DNA of 64,000 nucleotides from Altimarinus sp964500515 (GCA_964500515.1 CAZCNE010000005.1:9209-73208); one strand, 5' to 3'. Counted from the stretch's first letter, positions 22,000-33,683 are shown. Numbers and translations are program-made. Notes: generated by a model not told the origin, from the sequence alone.

Positions 22000-22329
22000 T
22001 TGGAAAATAAAAAATTAGAAGAAGAATGGGATCAAATATTAGAAGATGAATGATATTGAAATATAGATTGAGAATTTTGATTTTTTGATTCTTGATTACT
22101 TGACAATTGTAATTGAAATTGCGATAAATGTATTGGTACATTTGTTTGAGATACACAAATACGATCAAATATGATTCTTTGTTGCCCTAGTCATCCCGAG
22201 ACTTGAGAAGTAAACGAAAATTGATTTTGTCCAAATATTGATTTAAAAACTTGATTATGTAATGTTTATAAATGAGATAATTACCCCGCACAATGTGAAA
22301 ATTATCATTGTAAAACTCACTCAAGATAA
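22000..22329 (+). CDS. Small Cys-cluster protein, YkgJ-like
   Basis: 109 residues from a TTG start (no in-frame ATG upstream after the previous stop). After an acidic N-terminus come clustered cysteines: NCNGNCDKCIG, ILCCPSHPETG and FCPNIDLKTGLCNVYKGDN with ...AQCENYHCK. The last part resembles the CPxL...GxCxIY...RPxxCR pattern of the YkgJ/UPF0153 zinc- or iron-chelating fold, which points to metal binding. The match is by eye and partial. Its stop overlaps the next terminator. Confidence 0.6.
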
Positions 22330-22361
22330 AATTAGAAAAACACTTTTTCTAATTTTTTTTT
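22328..22361 (+). terminator. Rho-independent terminator
   Basis: AAAATTAGAAAAA, CAC loop, TTTTTCTAATTTT, then more Ts. It lies directly at the end of the small Cys-cluster gene and insulates topA. Confidence 0.8.
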
Positions 22362-22420
22362 GACTTAAAAAAAGAATAATATAAACTTTGAAATAATTTA
22401 GATTTATAAAAATATAAAAA

Positions 22421-24688
22421 ATGGCAAAAAATCTAGTTATAGTCGAATCACCATCAAAATGAAAAACTATAGAAAAATTTTTATGAAAAGATTTCAAAGT
22501 TGTGGCTTCTATGTGACATATAAGAGATCTACCAGTTAAAGAACTTTGAGTTGATATAGATAACAATTTTACCCCAAAATATCAAATTTCAAAAGAAAAG
22601 AAAAAAACAGTTGATAATTTAAAAAGCTTAGCTTCAAAATCAAGTGAAGTTTGGATAGCAACGGATGAGGATAGAGAATGAGAAGCTATTTGATGGCATC
22701 TTTGTAATATATTGGATTTAGATCCAAAACATGTAAAAAGAATTGTTTTTCATGAAATTACAAAAACAGCAATTGATGCTAGCATAAAATCTCCTCGTAA
22801 TATTGATTCAAATCTAGTTGATGCTCAACAAGCAAGAAGGATTCTTGATAGATTGGTTTGATATAAAGTTAGTCCGATTTTATGGAAAAAAGTAAGAAAA
22901 TGATTATCAGCTTGAAGAGTTCAATCTGTTGCAGTGAAATTAATAGTAGAAAAAGAAAGGGAAATTATTAATTTTAAACCAAAAGAAACTTGGAAACTTA
23001 TTGCAAATTTGGAATATAAAAATTTAAACTTTTGAACAATATTACAAAAAATTTGATGAAAAAATAAAGTTTTTAATTCTCGTGAAGAGGTAGAAAAATT
23101 TCTTTTAACTTTACTTCCTGATTTAAAAATTTTTAAAAACAAAAAAGATAAGAATAACAATGAAATTCTTGAAGCAGATTTAAAAATAGAATTTGTTCTA
23201 AATGATATAATAAAAAAAGATGCAAAAAGAACTCCACAAGCTCCTTTCACTACATCGACTTTACAACAAGAAGCTAGTAGAAAATTTGGTTTTTCTGTAA
23301 AACAAACTATGATGATAGCTCAAAAACTTTATGAATGAATAGATTTATGAGCATGAGAAAGACAAGGTTTGATAACATATATGAGAACTGATAGTGTAAA
23401 TTTATCTGATTTTGCAAGAAAAGAATCAAAAAAAATGATTGATAAACTTTTTTGAAATTCTTATCATAAAGAAAGAGTTTATAAAACAAAACAAAAATGA
23501 GCACAAGAAGCTCACGAAGCTATAAGACCAACTAATCTAAATAAATCTCCAGAATCATTATCAAAATTTTTGGAAAAAAATGAACTTAAATTATATGAAT
23601 TAATTTGGAAAAGAACATTAGCCAGTCAGATGCAAGATGCTTTACTTGAAATAACTACTATGGATTTTTCACCAACTTCAAATTCAAATTCTAATTGGAT
23701 TACAAAATGAGAAATAATTAAATTTGATTGATTTATGAAACTTTATATAGAGGATAGAGATGACGAAAATGAAGAAGATGAAAACGAAAATAAAAAACTT
23801 CCAGAAATAAAAGTATGAGAAAAATTAAATAGTAAAAAAATTAGTGCTTTGCAATCTTTTTCAAGACCTCCAGCAAGATATACAGAAGCAAGTTTAGTAA
23901 AGAAATTAGAATGAGAAGGAATTGGTAGACCTTCAACATACGCACCAACAATTTCTACAATTATAGATAGATGATATGTAGAAAAGTTTGAAAGAAAATA
24001 TTTAAAACCTACAGAAATTGCTTTTATAACAAATGACTTTTTAGAAGAATATTTTAAACAAATGATGGATTATAAATTTACTTCAAAGGTTGAAGAAGAT
24101 TTTGATAAAATTGCATCTTGAAAGGAAACTTATACTAGTATGCTTGATTTATTTTGGAAAAATCATCTAAAAAAAGATCTAGAAAATGCAGATACAAATG
24201 CCCAAAGAGTAATAGAAAAAGTTTGAAAAAATTGTCCTGAATGTGGAAATGAATTGATTTTTAGATTTTCAAGAACGTGAAAATTTATAGGTTGTAGTAA
24301 TTATCCTGATTGTAAATATATAGAAAGGGAAGAAAAAGAAAATTCAAAATTAGAAGAATTAAAGAAAAAATATGAATGAAAAGCTTGTCCAGAAGGTTGA
24401 AAAATAGTAGTAAAAATATGAAGATTTTGACCATTTTTAGCAAGTTCACTTTATCCTGACGTTAAACGGATTTGAAAAATTAAATCAGAAAAAGATGAAA
24501 TTCTTGAAGAAATTTTAAAAGAAAAGTGACTTTTAATTGATAAAGAAACTTGAGAAGAACTTGTTGTAAAAAACTCAAGAAGATGACAATTTTTGGCAGC
24601 TAAAAGATATCCTGAAATAAAAATATCAAAAGCAATTCCAAAAGATGTTTGGGAAGAATTAAATAATAGGTTAAATAAATCAGAATAG
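22421..24688 (+). CDS. topA: DNA topoisomerase I
   Basis: 755 residues, type IA. It relaxes negative supercoils through a 5'-phosphotyrosine; the catalytic Tyr is about residue 320 in GLITYMRTDSVNLS. The N-terminal TOPRIM domain shows LVIVESPSKGKTIEKFLG and the acidic TDEDREGEAIGWH. The QSFSRPPARYTEASLVKKLE segment and GIGRPSTYAPTISTI are conserved. The C-terminus has one Cys4 zinc finger (CPECGNELIFR..GCSNYPDC) followed by two more toprim-associated domains, the first reduced to ACPEGGKIVVK without paired cysteines. It stands alone between terminators. Confidence 0.95.
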
Positions 24689-24692
24689 ATTT

Positions 24693-25271
24693 TTATGAAA
24701 TTCTTGTTTCAGAAACAATCATATTTTTAAGCAAATCTTTTTTACTTAAAAAATAAAATATAACTCAAGCTATTGCTCAAAAAAGATGTCAAGCTAAACT
24801 AATTCAAGGATAAAATCAAATTGCAATATTTAGTAAAATTGCTGTTACTCATCATTTGTATTCAGGATTTTTTCTGAAGTATAATTCTAGAGTAAAATAG
24901 CTTATCAGAGCCATACAAAATCAACTTATTCAAATTGTATTTCAGCTACTGAAAAAAAGTAACATAGTTCAAACAAAAAGTGTATTGAAAAGAAAAAATA
25001 AGAATAATTTAGTTTTTCATATAAGATATTCTATTTGATTTCAAAAAATAAAAATAAATAATGAATTTGTCAATAGATGAAAAATTCCTCAATGTAGAAA
25101 TTGGTACATACCAAATTGTAATATAAGTATATGTGGCAAATCTCTCTCTATAAAAAATCTATTCATTCATAAAGTAGATAAATCACTATAAAAATAACTA
25201 ATAAAAGTTATTAAAAATGAAATAAAAATTAAAAAATTTGATAAGCTTAAGTTTGTATCTATTTTTTTCAT
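24693..25271 (-). CDS. Rhomboid family intramembrane serine protease
   Basis: 192 residues, six predicted membrane segments. The family motifs are present: HWGIFHLLTNSLFIFIFGNQ (HxxxxHLxxN), the nucleophile GISGF (TGA-coded first Gly) and the catalytic His in SLAGHLFGAIAG. It cleaves transmembrane substrates within the membrane. It overlaps the end of lgt by 13 bp, so the two are coupled. The proximity to lgt may only reflect a membrane-protein operon. Confidence 0.9.
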
Positions 25272-26005
25272 AGTTTAATATAATAATATAATCAGACTAA
25301 AAGCATAGGAAAAGATAAAATTTCTCACATAGTTAAAAATCAAAATATATATCAAATATGTGAGTCTGGTACTCTAAAAAATGCTTCAATAAAAATTCTA
25401 AAACAAGCATAAAAAATTAAAAATAAAGCAGCTAGTTGTCATTTTTTTAGCTTTTTGTTATTTTTTAAATATCTTAAAATAAAAAATAATACAATTCATT
25501 CTAAAACTGCTTCAAGAAGTGCTGAAGGAAAAAAATATTCTCAATTTTTATAAATTGCTAAAGGTCAAGAATAAGGGCTAAATCAAAGTAGTTCTTTATT
25601 TATGTAGTTTCATATTCTTCAAAAAAATAATCAAAATGGTAAACTATAACAAATAGCATCAGAAAGCTTCAAAAAACTAAATTTATGCTTTTTTGAAAAT
25701 AAAAACATTGAAATAATTACTCAAATTACTCAACCATGAAAACTCATTCATCATTGCCAAGTTTTAATTATATTTATCGGATTTTCTATGTAATATGCTA
25801 AGTCATAAAATAATATATATCAGATTCTTCATCATAAAACTACTCATAAAAATATATATAAAAGAAGAGAATCAATTTTTTTTGTTTTTAAATCAAGTTC
25901 ATTTTTTACTATAAAATATCAAAAAATAAAACCTAAAACATACATAAGTCAATAGTATGTTGGAGCAATTGTTAATCAAAATAAATCTAATCTAAAAATA
26001 TACAT
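25259..26005 (-). CDS. lgt: Prolipoprotein diacylglyceryl transferase
   Basis: 248 residues, seven membrane helices. It attaches diacylglycerol to the lipobox cysteine of prolipoproteins. Signature pieces: GGRIGYILFYDL, GGMSFHGGVIGV (catalytic His in HGG), FGRIGNYINKELLG and RVPDSHIGYIFGFLTMGEIL. The reading frame passes a TGA (Gly) next to the rhomboid ATG and ends at TAG, adding Gly-Lys-Lys after the usual end. Lgt implies that lipoproteins are made; the pseudogene at 40002 still shows a lipobox-like TPACA. Confidence 0.93.
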
Positions 26006-26115
26006 AAAAAAAGGGTAAAAGAGTAAAAACTATAAGTTAATTTAAATATATTTATACTATTAAATAGCTATTTAAAACTAAAAGTCTTAATTATAAAAAT
26101 AAATTGTTTAATAAT

Positions 26116-26144
26116 TTGACAATACATAATAAATATGTTTTAAT
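26116..26144 (+). promoter_or_regulatory. Promoter of the M23 wall-protein gene
   Basis: TTGACA (26116-26121), 17-bp spacer, TTTAAT (26139-26144). The predicted start leaves a ~105-nt 5' leader before the ATG at 26257. No structured element stands out in that leader, and the rest of 26006-26256 is AT-rich sequence. Confidence 0.55.
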
Positions 26145-26256
26145 ATATTTAGAAATAATTAATTACACACAATTTATTTAAAATGTAAAGGTATTAATAT
26201 TAAAACTATTATACACAAAAATATTTTAAATAAAAAATTATTTCCTAAAAATAATT

Positions 26257-28653
26257 ATGAACACATATTTTAAGAAGTCTGTAGGAATTCTTTTAATTTG
26301 AATGATTGTTATTCCTCCAGATATTACTAGATCTGCTAGTCCAAAAATAGTTTATCCACTTCAAGAAGTTTCTAAACTAGAATGTAGAATGCAAAAATTT
26401 TGAGATTTAGATAACTCTTGTAAGGAAAATTTAAAAATCCTAAAAACTAGTGATTATAAAACTTATGCTAGAATGGATTGATGATATAATGATTATACTA
26501 GAAGGTATTCAGTTTTATGGTGAGCTAGTTATACATATTGATGGGATGTCTGAAATTGATGACATATGTGAGTTGATATAGCAACAGCTCAATGAACTCC
26601 AGTTTATGCTATGTCAGATTGAGAAGTTATTGTAGCTGATAAAAAACTTGATTTTTGAAATTTAGTTTCTATAAAACATAAAATTAATTGAAAACCTATA
26701 GTTACAAACTATGCTCATCTTTCAAAAATTGATGTTTCAGTTTGAGAAAAAGTTACAGCTTGACAAAAAATTGGTGAAGTTTGAAGTACATGAAACTCAA
26801 CTTGAAATCATCTACATTTTCAAATTGATTTAAAAGTTTGAAAAAATCCAGCATATTATAGTTATGATACTTGTCCTTATTGATATTATGATATAGTAGA
26901 AAATTGAAAATGTTTTCAAGAATTAAAAACTTTGACAATTGATCCACTTGCGTTTTTGGAAACATCGTGAGCTATTATGGATAATATAAAAGTAGAAACT
27001 GTATCAAGACCAACAAAAAATTCTACAAATACTACATCAAATACTATTTCATCAAATTCAAATATTTGAAGTTATAATAAAATCTTTGACAAACAAATAT
27101 ATATTTGATCTGCTTTTGATGATGTAGTTGAGGTACAAAAAATATATAGAAATTTATGATATTATGATTGAAAAATAGATTGAGATTATACTTCTGTTTT
27201 GGCTTCAGTTATAAAATATCAAATTGATAAAAAGATTGTTACCTCTTTTGATGATTCTTGAGCTTGACATTTTTGACCAAAAACTAGATCTCAAACAAAA
27301 AAAGATTATGAAATATATTTAGCTAAAAATTCAATTTCTAATAAAAAAGATACAGAGATTAGTTCAAGCTCAGAAATGCAAAATATTAGTAGAGAATGAA
27401 TGTTGACTAGAGAAGAAATTGAAGCTAGAGAATTAAAAGAATTTGAAAATAGATATGATATAAAAATTAATAATAATAATGATGTTTGAAATAATATAAG
27501 TATTTGAACAAATAAAACTATTTCTTTAGATATTATGCACAAAAATGGTAGAGCATTTGTTTGAAACACTCCACAACCAATAACATTTAATTATGATAAA
27601 AGTTTAATTTCAGTTTTTCCAGAAAAATTTTATAACTATACAGATTGAAAAAGAGATATAATAATTACTTGAATTAAATCTTGAGAAGTAAATTTGGAAA
27701 TAAAAATATGAGATCAACTTTTAGATATAATAAAACTTAGAGTTTTATCAAAAAAACAAGAAAAAAACTTAAAAGTTAAAGATGCTGTTACATTGATTAG
27801 TCCAAAAATTGTTTTATGAGAAGTAAATCTATGAGCTATTATGTTAAAAGATACTGATTGACATAGATTAATAAATCTAAGATATAACTGAAATTATGAA
27901 CTAAAGGTTGAATGAGAATGAGAATTATGTATAAAAAATTGAAATTTAATTGATGCGAAAAAAATAGTAAAACAATCATGTGATCAATTTGCTAAAAGTA
28001 AAAAATTTACTTATGATGATACAGTTTGAGGTTTGATAATTTTTGATTACAGAATTTTTGATAAAAATGCTAAAATAAAACTTTATTCACATAATACAAA
28101 AAATGATTTAGTTATAGCGAATATAGTTACTAATCCACCAAAATGATTAAATGAAAATTATGAATATTATGGTGAAATCGTTAAAATGCTTGAAAATTCA
28201 TCGTTAAGTTTCAATATAAAACAATGATATTTTTTAGAAAATAGAAATTTAACTGATAAAGAAGCAAATGATTGGATTGAAAATACTTTGTATACAATGA
28301 AAAAAAGAACTTGAGACAATAAAATGAAAAATAAAATTGAATCAAATATTGCTTTAATTAAGCAAGAAAAATGACTTACTTCAAAAAATATTACAAGAAA
28401 AGAATTACTTGATAAGGTTTATAAATATTTAGTTTTTGATAAAAATCCTAAAATATCAATATCTTATAAAGATTTACCTGAATCAGATAACATAAAGGCA
28501 AATACTGTATTTGACTCAAATAACACATGGAAAGATAGATTTTGAGAAGATTATTACAGACCAACACAAACTATTACAAGATGAGAATGAGCTTTTTTAC
28601 TTGCTAAAGCTTATGATAGAACAAATGTTCTAAATGTAGTTTATGCAAATTAA
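26257..28653 (+). CDS. Large secreted M23 peptidase with PG-binding and SLH-like domains
   Basis: 798 residues. An N-terminal signal (VGILLIGMIVIPPDITRSAS) precedes a LytM/M23 zinc endopeptidase domain with His103 and Asp107 in GHMGVDIATAQG and the HLHF motif at ~185-188. A peptidoglycan-binding type 1 domain follows (about 285-345: GSAFDDVVEVQKIYRNLGYY). Then come an Ig-like region (TISLDIMHKNGRAFVGNTPQ) and a C-terminal part ending in SLH-like motifs (SKNITRKELLDKVYKYLVFD, ...TITRGEGAFLLAKAYD). Likely a wall-bound hydrolase used in remodelling or on neighbouring cells; the target is not knowable here. Confidence 0.88.
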
Positions 28654-28676
28654 ATTTTACTTTGTAATAAATAAAT

Positions 28677-29045
28677 ATGAGTTTAAAATTAAAAAATAAA
28701 GTTATTCCACTTGGGGTAGCAAAAGAAAATCTATCTTGAAAAATTGATACTTATAAACAAAAAATTCTTTCATTGCTAGAAAATCCTAAATTAAATCATT
28801 ATAAAAAAGAAATTTTATCAATACTTGAAATGAAAAATTTAAGTGATGATGAAAAACTTGAGTTAAGCTTATGAAAAATGTTTTGAATTTCTAGAAATAA
28901 ATTATTGGAAATGATAAAACAAGATAGAATTGATAAGGCTTTTCAAGAATCAATTAATTTTCTAAAAGTTGATTCAATGCTTACTTGATTACAAAAAATG
29001 TGAATATTACCGTTAAATAATAAAAAAAATCCTGTTACTATTTAA
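28677..29045 (+). CDS. Hypothetical protein
   Basis: 122 residues, cytosolic, not recognised. It is Lys/Leu-rich and helical: LSGKIDTYKQKILSLLENPK, then EILSILEMKNLSDDEKLELS, ISRNKLLEMIKQDRIDKAFQ and a Pro/Asn-rich end. It lies 23 bp after the M23 gene and ends at a strong terminator, so it is probably the last gene of that transcript. No membrane segment or signal peptide. Confidence 0.7.
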
Positions 29046-29057
29046 AAAAACATTTTT

Positions 29058-29090
29058 AAAAAAGTATTAGAGAAATCTAATACTTTTTTT
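29058..29090 (+). terminator. Rho-independent terminator
   Basis: AAAAAAGTATTAGA, GAAA tetraloop, TCTAATACTTTTTT plus further Ts: a 14-bp stem. Confidence 0.88.
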
Positions 29091-29154
29091 TATATAATTT
29101 TTAATTTAATAAAAATTATATATAATGCTTTTTGTTAAAATTAAATATTTTTAT

Positions 29155-30403
29155 ATGTATGAAATTAATTCTTTTTTGGTTAAAAAATTAGGTTGAGAAA
29201 ATGCAGCAGAACTTTCAAAAAGTTCAAAAAATATTTATTTTGATTACAAAAAATGATTTAAGCAAGTAACAATTGTTTCATCTATTCGTTCTTCAAGTAT
29301 TTAATACAACGGATAAACTAATCCAAATTTGAAAAGCCTTATCTGAAAAATCTATAGATAAGGAAAAAATTTTAGAATTAATAAAGGATTTAGAAAATTT
29401 TCACTTAAATATATTAAATGAAAAATTTTTACATAATAAAGAAAGTATTGTAAAACTTATAAAAAATGAATTTTTAGGTTTTGAAAACAGTATTAATTCA
29501 TATATTAATTCTTCAGATAAAACTCTTATACCAAATTCTTGAAATGATTATTCTGTAAGTTTTTGAGATGATAAAATTTTACCAATAATTTGATTTTGAG
29601 AAATATTATCATGTAAGATTTATTCTTCAGTTATTGATGCAGTTTCAGAAAATTGAATGTGCTCTAAAGGTATAGATTTATCAAACCTTGCAAAAGTTTA
29701 TGAATTAAAGTGAAAAAATGAAAAAGAAATATTTGAAATACTTTCCTCAAAAATATCCAAAATTATAGAAAAAAATATAAAAAATTGATTTATTCCAATA
29801 CTTTCTTGATATGTTTGAATTTTTGAAAAATGAATTGAAAGTACAATTTGAAGATGATACAGTGATGCAACTGCTGCTATTGCTTCAGTATGACTATCTA
29901 AAAATAATAAAGTTGTTCTTGAAATACAAAAGTCAGTACTAGGATTACTTAGTGGCGATCCTAGGATTCTTGATAATCCAAAAGACGCTGTACTTATAGA
30001 AAAACTTGATTATTTAACAGCAAGAGAAATTACTTGAGATAATTGAGCTCAAGCTAAACTTCTGCATCATCAAACTTTCAGAAGTGAGATTCAAGAAGCT
30101 TGAATTAAAATTCATCTTTATGATCCATTTTCTAATTTAAGCGATTGATCTTGGATTGATGATGTACAATCTACTTGTGAATTAAATTCTTGAGTTGAAT
30201 TTATATGATGAAGAGAAAATATGATTTTTTTTACAATAAGCTCTTGAAAAATGTTTGAATCCTGAATTTTAACAAGAATTTTTTCAATAGTTGATGATTA
30301 TTTTTCTGTTGATATAGTTTCTACTTCTGAAACAGAAGTTACTTTTACTATTGATTGAAAAAATATTGAAGATAAAATACAAGATGAACAGCTGAAATTT
30401 TAA
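29155..30403 (+). pseudogene. lysC: Aspartokinase, frameshifted and missing its C-terminus
   Basis: First piece: 29155-29304 (MYEINSFLVKKLGGENAAEL ... TIVSSIRSSSI), matching the aspartokinase N-terminus up to the VVSAIR motif, then TAA. The protein resumes one base out of frame at 29303 as NTTDKLIQIGKALSEKSIDK and runs to 30403 with the family core GFIPILSGYVGIFEKGIEST / IGRGYSDATAAIASVG and one ACT-like segment (SGILTRIFSIVDDYFSVDIV). One extra T in the run before AATACA explains the break. The second ACT repeat is mostly absent where the frame meets the carB remnant. The family phosphorylates aspartate for Thr/Met/Lys synthesis; hom, the later step, is intact 2 kb away. A sequencing indel could restore the first break but not the missing end. 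Confidence 0.8.
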
Positions 30404-30697
30404 AAGAAAATTGAGTAAAAATGAAAAAAATTTTAGATAAAATGGAAGATAATAAAAAAGAAAATCTCATTACTTATATGAAGTCTGGAAAAAATAGATT
30501 TTGTTATAAATATTCCATGAGAACAAAACATAAAAAATGAAATAACTTCTTGATATTTGCTTAGAAGATTAGCAACAGATTCTTCCATACCAATGATAAA
30601 TAATATAGAAGTTGCGATGCTTTATATAAAATCAATTATGTTGCTTGATTGATATGAAAAAATCAAAATTTTACCGTATAGTTATTTTAAAAAGTAG
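30379..30697 (+). pseudogene. carB: 3' remnant of carbamoyl-phosphate synthase large subunit (MGS domain)
   Basis: Starts abruptly in the frame after aspartokinase with TRGTAEILKENGVKMKKILD, the beginning of a methylglyoxal-synthase-like regulatory domain. It shifts frame near 30478 and ends KIDFVINIPGEQNIKNEITS, GYLLRRLATDSSIPMINNIE, VAMLYIKSI at TAG. CarB ends just this way (GYxIRRxAxDxxIPLITNxxxAK). PurH has a similar domain but would continue. Only the last ~105 residues of a ~1070-residue protein are left, with a frameshift inside, so it cannot be functional. Confidence 0.68.
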
Positions 30698-30739
30698 AAG
30701 TGTTTGTGTTTAAAATTTTGTTATTTTTAGTTTTCTATT

Positions 30740-31117
30740 CTAAAACTCATCATCATTTTTTATAATTTTTGCTCATACTTTATTTAAAGTAAAAGAAATA
30801 TATTTTTCAATATTTCACATCATAGTTTCCAATTTTTTATTACTGATATTGTTAGGTGATACATAGTTTATTATTTTACCTTTTAAATCAATAATATAAT
30901 TTGCTAATTTATACAAAGATTCTTTTAAAATCTTGTTTTCGTCTTTTAATCGCTTAATTTCATCTTTTAAAAATTCTTTTTCAGCATTTAAACTAGCGTT
31001 TTGATCAATTAAATAATCAACTCATTGTCTAAAACTAGATATTTCTCAACTCATAGAATCTTTTTTAAGTTCTATGTTTTCATCATTTCAAAGACTAATT
31101 CATGGTGTATTTGCCAT
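30740..31117 (-). CDS. Coiled-coil hypothetical protein
   Basis: 125 residues, not recognised. After a Gly-containing N-terminus (MANTPGISLGNDENIELKKD) comes a heptad-rich stretch, LIDQNASLNAEKEFLKDEIK then RLKDENKILKESLYKLANYI, about residues 36-80, a parallel coiled coil by pattern. The C-terminus is mixed (MMGNIEKYISFTLNKVGAKI). The similar opening and coiled-coil build of the gene upstream on the same strand (31180-32322) suggest they work as a pair. Confidence 0.7.
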
Positions 31118-31179
31118 ATAATAATTAATTACTTATAAAATAAAAAGTAAAGCATTTTACAATAAATATTGTTTACTTA

Positions 31180-32322
31180 TTAAATTCAGCTTCTCTTAAG
31201 CAATTCATTTAGCAATTTTATGTTAATGTATAAATCATCATATTCTCTTTTTCCTCAAAAAAATCATATATCTTTTTTATCTCATATGTGTTCAACAAGT
31301 TTTTTTATTTCATCCAATATTTTTTGTTTTTTTATTCCTTCTTCTCTTTCATAATTTAATATTTCAGTATTTACAATTAATTGTCATTTTAATTTATTAT
31401 TTTTAGTTTCTAAATCAGTTAACTGTTTTTTTAGTTCATTATATTCGGATTTTAATTCAGTTAATCATTTATCTTTTAATTCAACTTGTCATTGTAAACT
31501 ATTGTTTAACTCTGTTAGCTCAAGTAATTTTTGTTTAAATTCTTTTATTGTACTAGTAGATATTAAATTAGAATTATCATCTTCATTATTTTCTCATAAT
31601 AAATCAATTTTTTCGTTTATAATTTTTCATTTTGATGTAACATATTTTACGCATAAATATTGTTCTGTATCATATTTTGCTTCGATAATTCTAACAGCAT
31701 CACTAAATCATTTGAATTTTTCTCAATTTATAAATATACCAAAAAAATTATCTACATTGTTTTTTCAAAATACTACACTATCTCAATTTGGTGATACAAA
31801 TATATAATTTTCTAAAATTTCATCTAAACTAATTATTTCTTTTAAATTTATATCTTGATTTCAAGCTACTATTCATTCAAAAATTGTATTATCCATATAA
31901 GATACTAATTTTATATTTCAAATTTCTCATACGATATCTATTATAAAATGATTTTTAACAACTTCATTTCAATTTAAAAATTTAATAATATTTTTTTGTT
32001 TATTATTTATTCTTATAAATTCATTACCGTCAGTATAGCTTTTTATTACGAAGCAATCTCAATTTGGTAATATTTTAAATCTATCAAACCTATCATATGA
32101 GAATAAATTTGAAAGATTTCTAATACCAAAAATATTTCAATTTTTTCTAATAAAATTTGATAATTCATGATAAGTAACAACTCTTTTTTCTGGATCCCAT
32201 GTAATATTTTCAATCGATTCTTTATAAGTCTCGTCACTTATTACCGAAATTGTAGGGTTTTTTTCATTTCAATCTGGGTTTTGTTCTTCTTGTTCAGTAT
32301 TCAAAATATCTTTATTTGACAT
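31180..32322 (-). CDS. Hypothetical protein with beta-rich head and coiled-coil tail
   Basis: 380 residues, not recognised. Residues ~60-240 form repeated short beta segments with Gly (TGA) turns, e.g. FKILPNGDCFVIKSYTDGNE, FIIDIVGEIGNIKLVSYMDN, ENYIFVSPNGDSVVFGKNNV, loosely like WG/KWG or propeller blades. Residues ~265-345 are coiled coil (KEFKQKLLELTELNNSLQGQ, LTELKSEYNELKKQLTDLET). No signal peptide. Probably cotranscribed with the 125-residue coiled-coil gene 62 bp downstream. A promoter is visible upstream. Confidence 0.72.
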
Positions 32323-32353
32323 TATTATTAAATTAATTTATAAAATATATTTA

Positions 32354-32383
32354 TTAATACAATTAATATATAAAGTTTGTCAA
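32354..32383 (-). promoter_or_regulatory. Promoter of the coiled-coil gene pair
   Basis: -35 TTGACA (32383-32378), 18-bp spacer, -10 TATTAA (32359-32354), 32 bp before the ATG at 32322. Confidence 0.45.
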
Positions 32384-32459
32384 ATATGTTTTTTGTAATA
32401 ATTTATATTTTCACTCAAATATATATATAATTCAAATATTTAAATCTTAATTTTAAATT

Positions 32460-33584
32460 ATGATACAAAAATTATTTATTGTTTGAGCAAGCTGAAATAT
32501 AGGTAGGGAATTGGTAAATCAAGTAATTACTAAAGATACAAAAAAATTAAATATAAATCCATCTTTGATTGTTTGAGTTGCAAATTCAAAATCTTATATT
32601 TTTGACTGAAATTGAATTTCTTTGGATATTTTAATTCAAATCACAAAATGAAAAAATGAATCAAATAAAATATTTGAACAATTTTGAACAAAAATAAATA
32701 ATTTAAATCATTTATTGGATTTAGTGAAAGATGAATGACTTAGTTCAGAGGCTATTTTTATTGATGTTACAGCTTGAAAAGATGAACTTTTGGATTTTCA
32801 TAAAAATATTATTTGAGAAAGTCAAAATTACTTGGTTACTGCAAACAAAAATCCTATTTCTCTTTATACAAATTATGATTTTGAATATTTAAATAAATAT
32901 AAGTGAAGATATGATACAAATACAACAGTTATGTGATGAGCTTGAGTTTTAAATTTTGTAGATGAGAGAGTAAATAAATTAAATGATAAAATTTTAAAAA
33001 TAGAATGAATGTTTTCTTGAACTTCAGGATATATTATGTCAGAACTTGATAAACAAGAGAAAACTTTTTCGAAAATTGTTATTGACGCAAATCAAAATTG
33101 ATATACAGAACCAAATCCTTGGGATGATTTAAATTGACTTGATGTTGCAAGAAAACTTATTATTTTGGCTAGATATTGTTCTTATCAAGTTGATATAAAA
33201 GATGTTGAATTAGAGCCATTAATTGATGAAAAATACTCAAAATTTGAATGAGAAGATTTTTTAAAAGAAATACAAAATGAAGATAATAGATTTAAAAAAT
33301 TAATACAAGAAGCAAAAGAAAAAGATGAGGTTCTTCGTTATCTTGCTGAATTTGATTATAATAAATGAGATGTAAAATTAAAAGTTTGACTAAAAAGTGT
33401 TCCTAAAAACTCAGATTTATGAAGATTATCTTGAACTTCAAATATTGCGATAATAGAAACAGAAATTTTAAAACAACCCTTGCCACATATTATAAAATCA
33501 AGATGAGCTTGAATTTCTGTTACTGCAGCATCTGTAAGGCTTTGAATTGCGAAGATGTTGCCAAATAATATAAAAACAAGATAA
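32460..33584 (+). CDS. hom: Homoserine dehydrogenase
   Basis: 374 residues. The N-terminal NAD(P)-binding Rossmann motif reads MIQKLFIVGASGNIGRELVN. The catalytic domain has VTANKNPISLY and the family signature NQNGYTEPNPWDDLNGLDVA (about residues 219-238), with the catalytic Lys/Asp region nearby. It reduces aspartate semialdehyde to homoserine for Thr and Met. The layout follows the short form related to the ThrA C-terminal half (no ACT domain). Its partner aspartokinase at 29155 is broken, so either another copy exists or the enzyme uses imported or host-derived intermediates. Confidence 0.93.
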
Positions 33585-33631
33585 TTTTTTATAAAATAAA
33601 ATGTAAACTTAATTCTGCAATAATATAAAAC

Positions 33632-33660
33632 TTGACTTTATTTAAAAATATATATTATAT
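33632..33660 (+). promoter_or_regulatory. Promoter of a short transcription unit
   Basis: TTGACT (33632-33637), 17-bp spacer, TTATAT (33655-33660). Only a 24-codon frame lies between it and the terminator at 33763. Confidence 0.5.
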
Positions 33661-33683
33661 ATTTAATATAAAAAAATATTAAT

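Noticed and set aside
22180..22215. GTCATCCCGAGACTTGAG resembling the MITE end inside the Cys-cluster gene
   Set aside because: Short partial match encoding the conserved-looking CCPSHPE stretch; the inverted partner is missing.
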